Source: Lachnospiraceae bacterium
GTDB lineage: Bacteria > Bacillota > Clostridia > Lachnospirales > Lachnospiraceae
Assembly: GCA_015057585.1 (NCBI GenBank)
Contig: SVEF01000015.1
Span: 23,629-87,628 of the forward strand
Length of the DNA: 64,000 bases
Reading direction: 5' to 3'
Of this stretch, positions 1 through 10,365 are shown in pieces. The position numbers and the translations under genes are program-made. The notes below the pieces were generated by a model. The model did not search any database and was not told where the DNA came from. It saw only the letters and a list, made by a program, of their open reading frames with translations. Positions within the stretch are counted from its first letter, which is position 1. The number at the start of each line of letters is the position of its first letter.

Positions 1-381
1 GAAGATACTATTTCTGACGTAGAAAGCCGTATGTATGCTACCCCTGCAGATGTGGAGGATTATTTACAAAACAGCGCGAAGAAACCGTATATGTTATGCG
101 AGTTTATGCACGATATGGGGAATTCCATGGGTGGTCTCGGCTCCTATATGAAGTTGATTGACAAGTATGAAATGTATCAGGGTGGTTTTATCTGGGATTT
201 CATTGATCAGGCATTATGGGATTACGATGAAATAACCGAGCGTTCCGTACTTCGGTATGGCGGCGACTTTGACGACAGACCGGCGGATTATGAGTTTTCC
301 GCAAATGGTATTTTGTTTGCAGACCGCAGGGAAAAACCGGCGATGCAGGAAGTGAGGTACTATTATGGCTTGTACAAATAA
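1..381 (+). CDS. lacL: Beta-galactosidase large subunit LacL (GH2), C-terminal part, cut by window start
   Basis: The reading frame is open from base 1 and ends at the TAA at 379-381, so only the last ~126 codons of the gene are present. It carries the GH2 catalytic-barrel end with the nucleophile motif LCEFMHDMGNSMGG (Glu codon at 100-102), then GGFIWDFIDQALW, as in LacZ/LacL. The frame stops where LacZ would continue into its last domain; that domain is encoded by the next gene, which starts 17 bp before this stop. This arrangement is the one known from Lactobacillus lacLM, where two polypeptides make one enzyme. It hydrolyses beta-galactosides such as lactose in the cytoplasm. Confidence 0.9.
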   Translation, partial: EDTISDVESRMYATPADVEDYLQNSAKKPYMLCEFMHDMGNSMGGLGSYMKLIDKYEMYQGGFIWDFIDQALWDYDEITERSVLRYGGDFDDRPADYEFSANGILFADRREKPAMQEVRYYYGLYK

Positions 382-1324
382 GAAGTCCTTGTTACGTGTA
401 GTGTATGGCGATTACACACTGGGCATACACGGACAGGACGTTCATTATATCTTCTCCTATGCAACCGGCGGGTTGGAGTCTTTAGTGAAAGGCGGTATGG
501 AATGGCTGTACCGCACACCAAAGCCCACCTTCTGGAGAGCACTGACCGACAATGACAGAGGAAGTAAGTTCCACATTTCCAGTGGACGATGGCTGGCGGC
601 GGATATGTTTATTCAGTGTAAGGAGATTTCTGTTTGCGTAGATGGTAAAGAACTTGGATATCCATGTGCTCCGGTAAACAATGTATATTCAGATAATGAG
701 TATGCAGATGAGGTCAGCATTACCTTTACCTATGAGACGATTGTTCCACCGATAAATACGGTGGAAGTAACATATACCGTTCAGGAAGCAGGAGAGCTTC
801 TTGTTTCGGTACACTATCATGGTGTAAACGGACTTCCCCAGCTTCCGGTGTTTGGATTACGCTTGATTATGCCTACAAAGGCAGATAAATACCGCTATGC
901 AGGCTTATCAGGAGAAACCTATCCGGACAGAATGGCCGGTGGAGTGAAGGGTATCTGGGAAGAAGACAGTATTGCACCGACTCCGTATATTGTACCGCAG
1001 GACTGCGGTATGCATATGGATACCAGGTGGGTAGAAATCTATCGTCACAGAAGCCTTGATAACAGCAGAAAAATGAGAGATACGCAGATGTTAAAGGTAA
1101 GTGCAGCAGATAACGATTTTGCTTTCTCCTGTCTGCCTTATACGGCATCAGAATTAGAAAATGCGACCCACCAGGAAGAATTACCTCCTGAAAGAAGAAC
1201 AGTTCTTTGTATTTATGGTGCGGTAAGAGGTGTAGGTGGTATCGACAGCTGGGGCAGTGATGTTGAGAGTGAGTATCAGATTGATGCAACGAAAGATATT
1301 CAGTTTTCTTTTAGGATATCTTAA
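365..1324 (+). CDS. lacM: Beta-galactosidase small subunit LacM (Bgal_small domain)
   Basis: 319 residues forming a complete LacZ domain-5 type (Bgal_small_N) protein: WLYRTPTPTFWRA-like WLYRTPKPTFWRALTDNDRG near residue 48, SGETYPDRMAG near 180, and the terminal GAVRGVGGIDSWGSDVE motif near 286. Length and motifs match lactobacillar LacM (about 316 residues). It supplies the loop that completes the active site of LacL. The ATG lies 17 bp inside lacL with an AAGTGAGG stretch upstream, so translation is probably coupled. I considered a frameshifted lacZ, but the conventional ATG, the length and the exact overlap type favour a genuine heterodimer gene. Confidence 0.9.
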   Translation: MACTNKKSLLRVVYGDYTLGIHGQDVHYIFSYATGGLESLVKGGMEWLYRTPKPTFWRALTDNDRGSKFHISSGRWLAADMFIQCKEISVCVDGKELGYPCAPVNNVYSDNEYADEVSITFTYETIVPPINTVEVTYTVQEAGELLVSVHYHGVNGLPQLPVFGLRLIMPTKADKYRYAGLSGETYPDRMAGGVKGIWEEDSIAPTPYIVPQDCGMHMDTRWVEIYRHRSLDNSRKMRDTQMLKVSAADNDFAFSCLPYTASELENATHQEELPPERRTVLCIYGAVRGVGGIDSWGSDVESEYQIDATKDIQFSFRIS

Positions 1325-1358
1325 AAGAAAAATTAGAAAAAGGAAAGGATGAAAACGT

Positions 1359-1604
1359 ATGCAGTTTAAGATTAATTTAAAAGACATTGATGGCGTAAAA
1401 GCATTTTGCCCGCTGATTCTTGGTTTTGAAAGTGATATGGATTTAAGTATTGATCATTATACTGTTGATGCAAAATCCATATTGGGTGTACTCAGTTTAA
1501 ATATCAATAAAGACTTACTTATGACAATACATGAAAAAGCAGAGGGCGAAACTATCAAGATTATGGACCTTATGAGAGAAAATGGATTATTAGTAGAGGC
1601 ATAG
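1359..1604 (+). CDS. HPr-like protein without the active histidine (Crh-like)
   Basis: 81 residues with the HPr fold signature: VDAKSILGVLSL corresponds to the Ser46 region of HPr (VNLKSIMGVMSL), with the Ser at residue 40. The GIHARPA segment that carries His15 is replaced by DGVKAFCP, so PEP-dependent phosphotransfer is not expected. The family knowledge is that Bacillus Crh also lacks His15 but is phosphorylated on Ser46 by HPr kinase and acts with CcpA. Placement inside the galactoside operon suggests a regulatory role; that is inference. A GGAAAGGATG ribosome site precedes the ATG. Confidence 0.75.
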   Translation: MQFKINLKDIDGVKAFCPLILGFESDMDLSIDHYTVDAKSILGVLSLNINKDLLMTIHEKAEGETIKIMDLMRENGLLVEA

Positions 1605-1629
1605 ATTTATTGAAATTAAGCAGTCGAGA

Positions 1630-1658
1630 AGGGGGCGCGTACAGGTGCCCTCTTTTTT
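1630..1658 (+). terminator. Rho-independent terminator after the HPr-like gene
   Basis: AGGGGGCGC pairs with GTGCCCTCT (two G-T wobbles) around a six-base loop, followed by TTTTTT. It lies between the HPr-like gene and the symporter, so it may attenuate rather than end the operon. Confidence 0.7.
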
Positions 1659-1719
1659 ACGGGGATAACTGTAGCGAAAATGTATTGGGTAGTGGGATAC
1701 AAGGAAAGGATGTACAGGT

Positions 1720-3087
1720 ATGGAACAGAAGAGATATTTGAAATGGTATAATATGGTCGGATATGGGTCGGGAGATATTGCCGGTAATGTAGTATATGCG
1801 TTTCTGACCTTCTTCATTATGATTTATTTGACCGATACAATCGGTCTGAACTCTGGCATTGTCGGCACCTTAATGGCAGTGGCCAAAATCTTCGACGGCA
1901 TTTCGGATGTCTTCTTTGGTTCCCTTATTGATAAGACGAAAACCAAAATGGGTAAGGCACGTCCTTGGATGCTTTTCCCTTATCTGGGGTGCGGAGTATG
2001 CTTGTTTGCTGTATTTGCCATTCCTACGTCATGGGGCAAGGTTGCTCAGTATACTTTCTTCTTCATTTTCTATGTGATGCTGAATGCTGGTTTTTATACT
2101 GCAAATAACATTGCTTACTCGGCACTGACCGCTCTTGTTACCAAAAATGAGGATGAACGAGTTCAGTTGGGATCCCTGCGCTTTGTCTTTGCGTTTACGA
2201 CAAGTACTATTATTCAGGCGGTTACATTCGGTCTGGTGGAACATTTCGGAAATACTGCCCAGGCTTGGAGAATGGTTGCGCTCATTTATGTTATTATCGG
2301 CATTATCTCCAATACGGTTTCGGTTCTGTCTTTAAAAGAACTGCCCGAGGATGAAAACGAACCTGAGAAGGAGAACGAGGCTTCTGAAGAAAGGTATTCC
2401 TTGCGTCAGGCTGCCGGTCTTCTGATTAAAAATAAGTTCTATCTGCTGATTTTGGGGGTCTATCTGTTGACTCAGCTGTACACCGCATTTACCGGTGTTG
2501 GTACTTATTATATGACGTATGTTTTAGGTGATAAGGATTTAATGGGTAGATTTGCCACCGCATTAAATGTCCCAATGATTATTGGTCTTTTGCTTGTGCC
2601 GGTACTTATTGCAAAGTTAGGAGGTATGTATAAGCTGAACTACCGCGGTTACGCTTTGGCTACTATCGCAAGAGTTTTGGTAATTGTAGCAGCTTATTTG
2701 GGTAATATTCCTATGATGTTGATTTTTACTGCAATTGCATCTTTTGGTATGTGTCCATTGCAGGGTGATTTGAATGCAGTGATTGCCTCTGCCTCTGACT
2801 ATACTTATTTGACTACAGGTAAACGTATCGACGGCACGATGTATTCTTGTACTTCTTTAGGTGTTAAGATTGGTGGTGGACTGGGGACTGCAATTTCCGG
2901 TTGGTTACTGGCTGCGGCCGGTTTCATTGAGGGTGGTGTAGCAGTTCAGCCGGAATCTGTTCTCTCTATGCTGAATGTTATGTATTTGTGGTTGCCTGCT
3001 ATCTTCTGCGCACTGGTTACTTTCCTTTTGACAAAGTTAAACGTAGAAAAGGCAAATGCATTGCTCTTAAAAGAAAAGCAAAAATAA
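1720..3087 (+). CDS. GPH-family sugar:cation symporter
   Basis: 455 residues with about 12 hydrophobic segments. The N-terminal YGSGDIAGNVVYAF, the loop SDVFFGSLIDKTKTKMGKARPWML (read as the D-x-x-x-D/R-x-K-x-G-KxRPW pattern) near residues 67-90, and RVQLGSLR near 147 are typical of the glycoside-pentoside-hexuronide family (MelB, LacS transport domain, XylP). There is no C-terminal PTS IIA-like domain as in LacS. It sits 12 bp upstream of lacZ and downstream of lacLM, so import of lactose or another galactoside is the likely job. The exact substrate cannot be read from sequence. Confidence 0.88.
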   Translation: MEQKRYLKWYNMVGYGSGDIAGNVVYAFLTFFIMIYLTDTIGLNSGIVGTLMAVAKIFDGISDVFFGSLIDKTKTKMGKARPWMLFPYLGCGVCLFAVFAIPTSWGKVAQYTFFFIFYVMLNAGFYTANNIAYSALTALVTKNEDERVQLGSLRFVFAFTTSTIIQAVTFGLVEHFGNTAQAWRMVALIYVIIGIISNTVSVLSLKELPEDENEPEKENEASEERYSLRQAAGLLIKNKFYLLILGVYLLTQLYTAFTGVGTYYMTYVLGDKDLMGRFATALNVPMIIGLLLVPVLIAKLGGMYKLNYRGYALATIARVLVIVAAYLGNIPMMLIFTAIASFGMCPLQGDLNAVIASASDYTYLTTGKRIDGTMYSCTSLGVKIGGGLGTAISGWLLAAAGFIEGGVAVQPESVLSMLNVMYLWLPAIFCALVTFLLTKLNVEKANALLLKEKQK

Positions 3088-5670
<2,583 letters not shown>

Positions 5671-5734
5671 TAAAATAAAACATGATATATGGCAATCGCT
5701 TAACTAACGGTTAAGGAAAGTAAGTAAAATAATG

Positions 5735-5779
5735 AAATCTCCGTTTGGAACATAACAGTTCTGAACGGAGATTTTTTTG
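5735..5779 (+). terminator. Rho-independent terminator of the galactoside operon
   Basis: AAATCTCCGTT...GGAAC pairs with GTTC...AACGGAGATTT around a short loop, ending in TTTTTTT. Between here and 5975 I see no gene; the ~195 bases hold only the upstream region of the next gene. Confidence 0.85.
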
Positions 5780-5974
5780 TGGGCAAACGTGTGAGAAAGT
5801 CAGGCGGGGAATGGAGTTACGGAGAAAAAGCAATTGGATTTTGGTGAGAAGGGTTAGGTAGAAGCAATATGGAAAGGTGGGGGCCAATGATTAAAAAAGG
5901 TATTGATTAGTCGAAGAATATATAATATAATCAAAAAGAACATAAGTTCGATGAGCATAAGAGAGGTGTGTATT

Positions 5975-6541
5975 ATGCGAGATGTATATGAATATTGTCC
6001 GGAATTTGAAAATGAGAAGTTTTTATTGCGATTGATTTCTGCAGAGGATAGCAATGATTTATTAAAGGTATATTCGGATGTGGATGCGGTACCTTTCTTT
6101 AACAGCGATAATTGTAATGGGGATGACTTCTATTACAAGACCTTAGAACGAATGAAACAAGCGGTTGACTTTTGGATTTTCTCCTATAACGAGAGATATT
6201 TCGTGAGATGGACGATTGTTGATAAAGAGAAAAAGGAAGCCGTAGGAACCATAGAATTATTCCACAGAGAGGCAGATGAACATTTTTATGAGTGCGGTTT
6301 ATTACGTTTGGATTTGCGCAGTGATTACGAAAATGCCGGTCAGATTGCAGACATTATTTCACTCATAAAAGATACCACATATGATTTGTTTTACTGTAAC
6401 ATAATTGCTACCAAAGCTGTGCCGGAAGCAACAGAAAGACTACAGGCTTTGTGTGAACTTGGGTTTGTTCCTGCTGACAAGATAATTATCAGTAAAGACG
6501 GAACAAAGTATGGCGATTACTATATTTTAGAAAATAAATAG
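5975..6541 (+). CDS. GNAT-family N-acetyltransferase
   Basis: 188 residues from the ATG at 5975, chosen because GAGAGG lies 7 bases upstream; an in-frame start at 5903 has no ribosome site. LRLISAEDSNDLLKVYSD, VGTIELFHRE and CELGFVPAD fit a RimJ/RimL-like GNAT fold, in which acetyl-CoA is used to acylate an amine. The acetyl-CoA loop (R/Q-x-x-G-x-G/A) is not clear, so the catalytic state is uncertain. It begins a row of closely spaced small genes running to 8764. Substrate unknown. Confidence 0.7.
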   Translation: MRDVYEYCPEFENEKFLLRLISAEDSNDLLKVYSDVDAVPFFNSDNCNGDDFYYKTLERMKQAVDFWIFSYNERYFVRWTIVDKEKKEAVGTIELFHREADEHFYECGLLRLDLRSDYENAGQIADIISLIKDTTYDLFYCNIIATKAVPEATERLQALCELGFVPADKIIISKDGTKYGDYYILENK

Positions 6542-6563
6542 ATGAGGAGCGAAAATATTACAT

Positions 6564-6941
6564 ATGGAAGTGCAAGATATTAAAACCTATTGTTTAAGTA
6601 AACAAGGAGCATATGAAGACTGTCCGTTCGGTGAAGTTCCTATTTGCTATAAGCTGAACGGAAAAATCTTTGCACAGTTGTACCCATATGAGTATGACTA
6701 TAAAATTACTTTGAAGTGCACTGCGGATGCGGGACAGTTTTACAGAATGGTGTATCCCGGAAAAGTGATAAGGGGATATCATTGTCCGCCGGTACAGCAA
6801 CCATACTGGAATACGATTTATTTGAACGATTTTCCGGAGGAAGAATTACTAAATATGATTGACCACGCTTATGAGACGGTGTTTCATAGTTTTAGTAAAA
6901 AGGTACAGAAGCAGATAAGTCAGAGCACACGGAGGGCATAG
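6564..6941 (+). CDS. MmcQ/YjbR-family protein
   Basis: 125 residues. KQGAYEDCPFGEVPICYKLNGKIFA, then Y-KITLKC, VIRGYHCPPVQQPYWNTIYL and a C-terminal helix LLNMIDHAYETV are hallmarks of the MmcQ/YjbR fold (CyaY-like, proposed DNA binding). The biochemical role of the family is not established. It is 22 bp after the GNAT gene and 2 bp before the next gene, so all three are probably co-transcribed. Confidence 0.8.
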   Translation: MEVQDIKTYCLSKQGAYEDCPFGEVPICYKLNGKIFAQLYPYEYDYKITLKCTADAGQFYRMVYPGKVIRGYHCPPVQQPYWNTIYLNDFPEEELLNMIDHAYETVFHSFSKKVQKQISQSTRRA

Positions 6942-6943
6942 GA

Positions 6944-7645
6944 ATGAAATTCGTCTGGGAACATAATGGAAATGATACGTTACTCTACTCCGTTGATTGC
7001 GTCGGAGCATATACCAGAGGAGAAAATCTTGACGTTGCCATTAGTAAGGTAAAAAAAGAAATAGAAGCATATTCCCTTTGGAAAAATCAAAAAGTGGAAC
7101 AAGATTTTGAAATTGAAATCATTCAGGAAAAGAACAGTGATTTGCAGATTGCAGATGCGGATTCCGATGTTCTTTTTGATTCGGAAAAAGAACCTTTATC
7201 ACGGAAAGAGTATGAAGAATTGAAAACACTGGTACTGAAATCGGCAAGTGATTTTTATTCCTTATATTCGGCTATTCCTGACAAAAACGAAAGTTGTATG
7301 CCTTTGAGGAAAACATTTTATGGTACCGTTCCGAGAACAGCACAAGATATGTATGAGCACACGAAAAGTGTAAACGCCTACTATTTCGGAGAAATCGGTA
7401 TTGAGGCAGACAATGAAGGAACCATATATGATTGCAGAAAAAGAGGCTTCGAACTTTTGGAACGTACGGAAGGTTTTCTTGAGAATCCGGTGATAGAAGG
7501 TAGCTATGATGAACTGTGGTCATTACGCAAAATGATGAGGCGTTTCTTGTGGCATGATAGAATCCATGCAAAGGCAATGTACCGGATGGCAGTAAAAACT
7601 TTTGGGAAAGATAATGTGCCGAACAGTTTTAAGTTTATGATTTAA
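6944..7645 (+). CDS. HicB-like N domain plus DinB-like helical domain, function unknown
   Basis: 233 residues. Residues 1-70 (YSVDCVGAYTRGENLDVAISKVKKEI) look like a HicB-type beta-alpha domain. Residues ~90-230 look like a DinB/YfiT four-helix bundle, with candidate metal ligands in MYEHTKSVN (His) and the HDRIH pair near residues 202-206. DinB-fold proteins are often metal-dependent thiol transferases or hydrolases. I infer the fold from motif pattern only; the exact family is not recognised. Starts 2 bp after the YjbR-like gene. Confidence 0.5.
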   Translation: MKFVWEHNGNDTLLYSVDCVGAYTRGENLDVAISKVKKEIEAYSLWKNQKVEQDFEIEIIQEKNSDLQIADADSDVLFDSEKEPLSRKEYEELKTLVLKSASDFYSLYSAIPDKNESCMPLRKTFYGTVPRTAQDMYEHTKSVNAYYFGEIGIEADNEGTIYDCRKRGFELLERTEGFLENPVIEGSYDELWSLRKMMRRFLWHDRIHAKAMYRMAVKTFGKDNVPNSFKFMI

Positions 7646-7656
7646 AGGGGATTACC

Positions 7657-8460
7657 ATGAATTATAAAACCGGGAAAATAGCCAATCAAATTATAGCATT
7701 ACAAAACGAGGATGGTACTTGGGGAAGTGAATTTCATTCCTTATCCGTACCGAATAATAAAAAGCCATTGACAACCGAGCAGGCATTACGCCGTTTGAAA
7801 CATCTGGGATTCACAATCGATGATGAGCCTATTAGAAAGGCGGTGGATTGCATGGTGGCATGCTTAAACGGAGAACGACGGATTGACAATTACAGAGAAA
7901 AGACAAGGGATTGGGATCTGTTTACCAAACTTATGTTATCTACTTGGGTAAAAATATTTGAGCCGGGGAACAAAACAGCACTGGAATGTGCAGCATATTG
8001 GGCAAATGAGATAGAAGAGGATTTTGCAAGAGGTAAATATGACAGCGATACCAAAGAAGTGGATTTTGTCACATTTTATGAGATGAATCTATTACAGGGC
8101 CTTTTGAGTGAAGAAACAGAAAATCGCATGTTGGACTATGTGATAAACCATGAAAAAGGGATTTACTACATTTATGGAAAAAGAATCCATGAGTTGCCGA
8201 CTACGTTTCAGTCTGTGGAAACCAGCCGTTATTTAGAAGCAATTGATATTTTGGCAGGCTATAGACTGGCGAAAGGGAAATTGGACTTTGTTATTCAGTG
8301 GTTGGAAGAAAACAAAGATGAAAATGGGCAATGGGATTTAGGCCCAAAGGTAAAAGATAATCTTTATTTTCCACTTTCCGACTCGTGGAGAACTGCCGAA
8401 TGCAGAAGGGCAGATTGCACAGAAAAGATTACTGCTATCTTGAGTAAATTACGATCGTAG
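7657..8460 (+). CDS. Terpenoid-cyclase/prenyltransferase-fold protein, function unknown
   Basis: 267 residues, soluble. Two QW-like motifs (ALQNEDGTWGSEF near residue 15 and NKDENGQWDLGP near 225) and repeated helix pairs suggest the alpha/alpha toroid of squalene-cyclase-like proteins. The DXDD/DCTAE catalytic motif of true cyclases is not seen, so enzymatic cyclase activity is unlikely. GGGG ribosome site before the ATG, 11 bp after the preceding stop, so it belongs to the same transcription unit. Confidence 0.5.
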   Translation: MNYKTGKIANQIIALQNEDGTWGSEFHSLSVPNNKKPLTTEQALRRLKHLGFTIDDEPIRKAVDCMVACLNGERRIDNYREKTRDWDLFTKLMLSTWVKIFEPGNKTALECAAYWANEIEEDFARGKYDSDTKEVDFVTFYEMNLLQGLLSEETENRMLDYVINHEKGIYYIYGKRIHELPTTFQSVETSRYLEAIDILAGYRLAKGKLDFVIQWLEENKDENGQWDLGPKVKDNLYFPLSDSWRTAECRRADCTEKITAILSKLRS

Positions 8461-8470
8461 GAGATGAACC

Positions 8471-8764
8471 ATGAACAAAGACCGGATATTTACCACAGAA
8501 GAATATACCTGTGACTTAAGAGTCGCTGCGGTGATGGTAAAGGATAATAAAATCCTGGTACAGCGGGAGAAAGAAGGCAACGAGTATGCATTGCCGGGAG
8601 GTCACGTGAAAATTGGTGAGACATTGGAAGCCGGACTCATCCGGGAGACGATGGAAGAAATGGGCGTACAAATAGAATGCAAGAAGTTGCTATGGAGCGA
8701 AGAATGTTTTTGGGAATGGAACGGCAGACCTCGGTGGTCTTGCAGAAAGAACTGTAAAGCGTAA
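8471..8764 (+). CDS. NUDIX hydrolase, C-terminally shortened
   Basis: 97 residues. A complete NUDIX box is present (GGHVKIGETLEAGLIRETMEEMG read as G-x5-E-x7-RE-U-x-EE-x-G, residues ~43-66), so metal-dependent nucleoside-diphosphate hydrolysis is possible. The protein ends about 30 residues after the box, while family members are usually 130-160 residues, and the tail WSCRKNCKA is not NUDIX-like. A deletion or frameshift near 8730 is the likely cause. It is the last gene of the small-gene row and is followed 106 bases later by a new start. Confidence 0.65.
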   Translation: MNKDRIFTTEEYTCDLRVAAVMVKDNKILVQREKEGNEYALPGGHVKIGETLEAGLIRETMEEMGVQIECKKLLWSEECFWEWNGRPRWSCRKNCKA

Positions 8765-8810
8765 ATACAAGGGTGCAACTGTCAGTTGCTAAAGTTTAAA
8801 GCCGCCTTGA

Positions 8811-8839
8811 TAGACATTTTAGAGTGCTACTGCTATAAT
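8811..8839 (+). promoter_or_regulatory. Sigma-A promoter of the XRE-membrane gene
   Basis: TAGACA (8811-8816), 17-base spacer, extended -10 TGC-TATAAT (8834-8839). The ATG at 8870 follows 31 bases later. Confidence 0.7.
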
Positions 8840-8869
8840 CAAAGCATAAAAATGATTGGGGGCTTGAAG

Positions 8870-9730
8870 ATGAGTTTAGGAGAAACCATATACAGATTAC
8901 GCACAGAGAAAAACTTATCGCAGGGTGACCTTGCGGAGATGTTAGAAGTGTCAAGGCAGTCCATTTCGAAATGGGAAAACAACAGTGCTGTACCTGACTT
9001 GGAGAAGATAGTTAAGTTAAGTGAAATATTTGAAGTAACCTTAGATGAACTTGTAAAAGGAGAAGAGGCACCTCAAAGAACGGTAAAACCAATAACGGCA
9101 CCACAGGAAGGAGTGAAACAAGCAGGATTTCCGCCCGGAAAGATAGCCGGAACGATATTGCTTTGTATGGCATTCTTTGTGGCAATGATTTTTGGCTTGG
9201 CCGGCGCAGGGCTTGGAGGTCTTATATTTGCTTTGCCGTTTTTGACCTGTGGAATTTTGTGTTTTGTGTTGAAAAGGAATGTTGGACTTTGGTGTGCGTG
9301 GGATGTATATGTACTGTTTGACATCTATTTGTCCTACGCAACGGGTATAAACAGAGCCAATGTGTTACATACGCTCCAATGGACACATCAAATGAATTAC
9401 ATGCGGCTGGCATTTGCATGGATTTTAGTAGTAAGCTTGGCCGCAATGATAGCCATTACAGTGGTGCGGTTTGGGAAAAAGCCATTTGTTTCGGAACAAA
9501 AGGGACGTAATAAGCTGATTGTGTCTTGGGTGGTAGTAGCTGCTATACAGGCTGTAGCAATGTTATGGGGATATACGGGACTGTATAAATATCTCGTGGA
9601 AAACATTTTTGAAATGGGATTTGTCTACAGATTGATTTCGATAGTACTTAGTTGGTCGAAAATTATTGCATTTACCGTGGCATTGGTTTTCACGGTACGA
9701 TTTGTAAAAATGAAAAAGCAGAAAGAATAA
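8870..9730 (+). CDS. XRE-family regulator with a membrane C-terminal domain
   Basis: 286 residues from the ATG at 8870, chosen because it follows GATTGGGGGC and a good promoter; the longer in-frame start at 8786 would precede that promoter. Residues 1-65 form a helix-turn-helix of the Xre/Cro type (LSQGDLAEMLEVSRQSISKWE). Residues ~90-280 hold about six hydrophobic segments. Such HTH-membrane proteins are common in Firmicutes and probably respond to envelope or ligand signals; targets are unknown. A second gene of the same design is at 19017. Confidence 0.85.
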   Translation: MSLGETIYRLRTEKNLSQGDLAEMLEVSRQSISKWENNSAVPDLEKIVKLSEIFEVTLDELVKGEEAPQRTVKPITAPQEGVKQAGFPPGKIAGTILLCMAFFVAMIFGLAGAGLGGLIFALPFLTCGILCFVLKRNVGLWCAWDVYVLFDIYLSYATGINRANVLHTLQWTHQMNYMRLAFAWILVVSLAAMIAITVVRFGKKPFVSEQKGRNKLIVSWVVVAAIQAVAMLWGYTGLYKYLVENIFEMGFVYRLISIVLSWSKIIAFTVALVFTVRFVKMKKQKE

Positions 9731-9780
9731 ACAGACCGTGCGTAGCCCGGTGATAGGACTCTTACAATACACTGAAATCA

Positions 9781-9825
9781 ATGGCGGGTAATTTGGAGGT
9801 GCACTTCAAACACCCGCCATATTTT
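9781..9825 (+). terminator. Strong Rho-independent terminator
   Basis: ATGGCGGGT pairs with ACCCGCCAT, and inside it TTTGGAG pairs with CTTCAAA; followed by ATTTTT. Confidence 0.85.
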
Positions 9826-9848
9826 TGTGCATCGGTGTCAAAAATATA

Positions 9849-9877
9849 TTGATGCAACGAGACGGCTTTGCTATAAT
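9849..9877 (+). promoter_or_regulatory. Sigma-A promoter of the small HTH gene
   Basis: TTGATG (9849-9854), 17 bases, then TATAAT (9872-9877) followed by the gene start at 9911. Confidence 0.65.
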
Positions 9878-9910
9878 GATGTCATAAAAATACTGACACG
9901 GGAGGCTGCT

Positions 9911-10180
9911 ATGATAAAAACACTGGAAGAAGCATTAAATTATATCTCTGAACTGGAAGCAGAAAACAAAGCATTGCGTGAAGAACTGGAGCAGTTTCGT
10001 TTAAAGAAACCGGCCGGACGAAAGAAGCACGATGAAACATGGATGGCTTCCTACAAAGATTTTGCCATCAAATATGAGGGTGGTATGACGATTATGGAAA
10101 TTGTCAACCAAGGGGAAATCAGCAGAAGGACGGCGTACCGTTATAAGGCGTATTATGATGAACTGAAAAAGGGATTGTAA
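9911..10180 (+). CDS. Small coiled-coil plus HTH DNA-binding-like protein
   Basis: 89 residues from the ATG at 9911 (GGGAGGCTGCT before it; an upstream in-frame ATG at 9827 overlaps the promoter). Residues 1-35 are a Glu/Lys heptad helix (EEALNYISELEAENKALREEL), then a basic stretch GRKKHD, then a resolvase/invertase-type helix-turn-helix (TIMEIVNQGEISRRTAYRYKAYY). No catalytic domain is present. It could be a small regulator or the leftover DNA-binding half of a recombinase; nothing mobile is seen nearby. Confidence 0.6.
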   Translation: MIKTLEEALNYISELEAENKALREELEQFRLKKPAGRKKHDETWMASYKDFAIKYEGGMTIMEIVNQGEISRRTAYRYKAYYDELKKGL

Positions 10181-10199
10181 AATCGAAAGAAGGTACGAT

Positions 10200-10340
10200 A
10201 TGAAACCAAGAACTGAACTAAGCATGCAACTTTATGACATGCTCATAGAACGTGGTTATCACGAAGAGTTGTGTGATGCGTTTATCAAGAAAAAGGAAAT
10301 GGAGCAGGCGCAGGCAAAAATTAATGAGATATATGAATAG
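10200..10340 (+). CDS. 46-residue short paralogue of the protein at 15001
   Basis: ATG at 10200 after GAAAGAAGGTACGAT. The first 24 codons (MKPRTELSMQLYDML...RGYHEEL) and the last 18 (IKKKEMEQAQAKINEIY) match the two ends of the 98-residue protein at 15001, while the ~51 codons between them are absent. The DNA is nearly identical at both ends (for example ATCAAGAAAAAGGAAATGG), which indicates a fairly recent duplication followed by an in-frame deletion. Whether the short form is functional is unknown. It lies between the small HTH gene and the response regulator. Confidence 0.6.
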   Translation: MKPRTELSMQLYDMLIERGYHEELCDAFIKKKEMEQAQAKINEIYE

Positions 10341-10365
10341 GGCCTTGGAGTAGAGGATAACGACG

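Noticed and set aside
365..381. Frameshift in a single lacZ gene
   Set aside because: The downstream frame has its own ATG, matches LacM in length and motifs, and the 17-bp overlap is the known lacLM arrangement.
9911..10180. Intact site-specific recombinase or insertion sequence
   Set aside because: Only a coiled coil and HTH are present; no catalytic domain and no terminal repeats were found around it.
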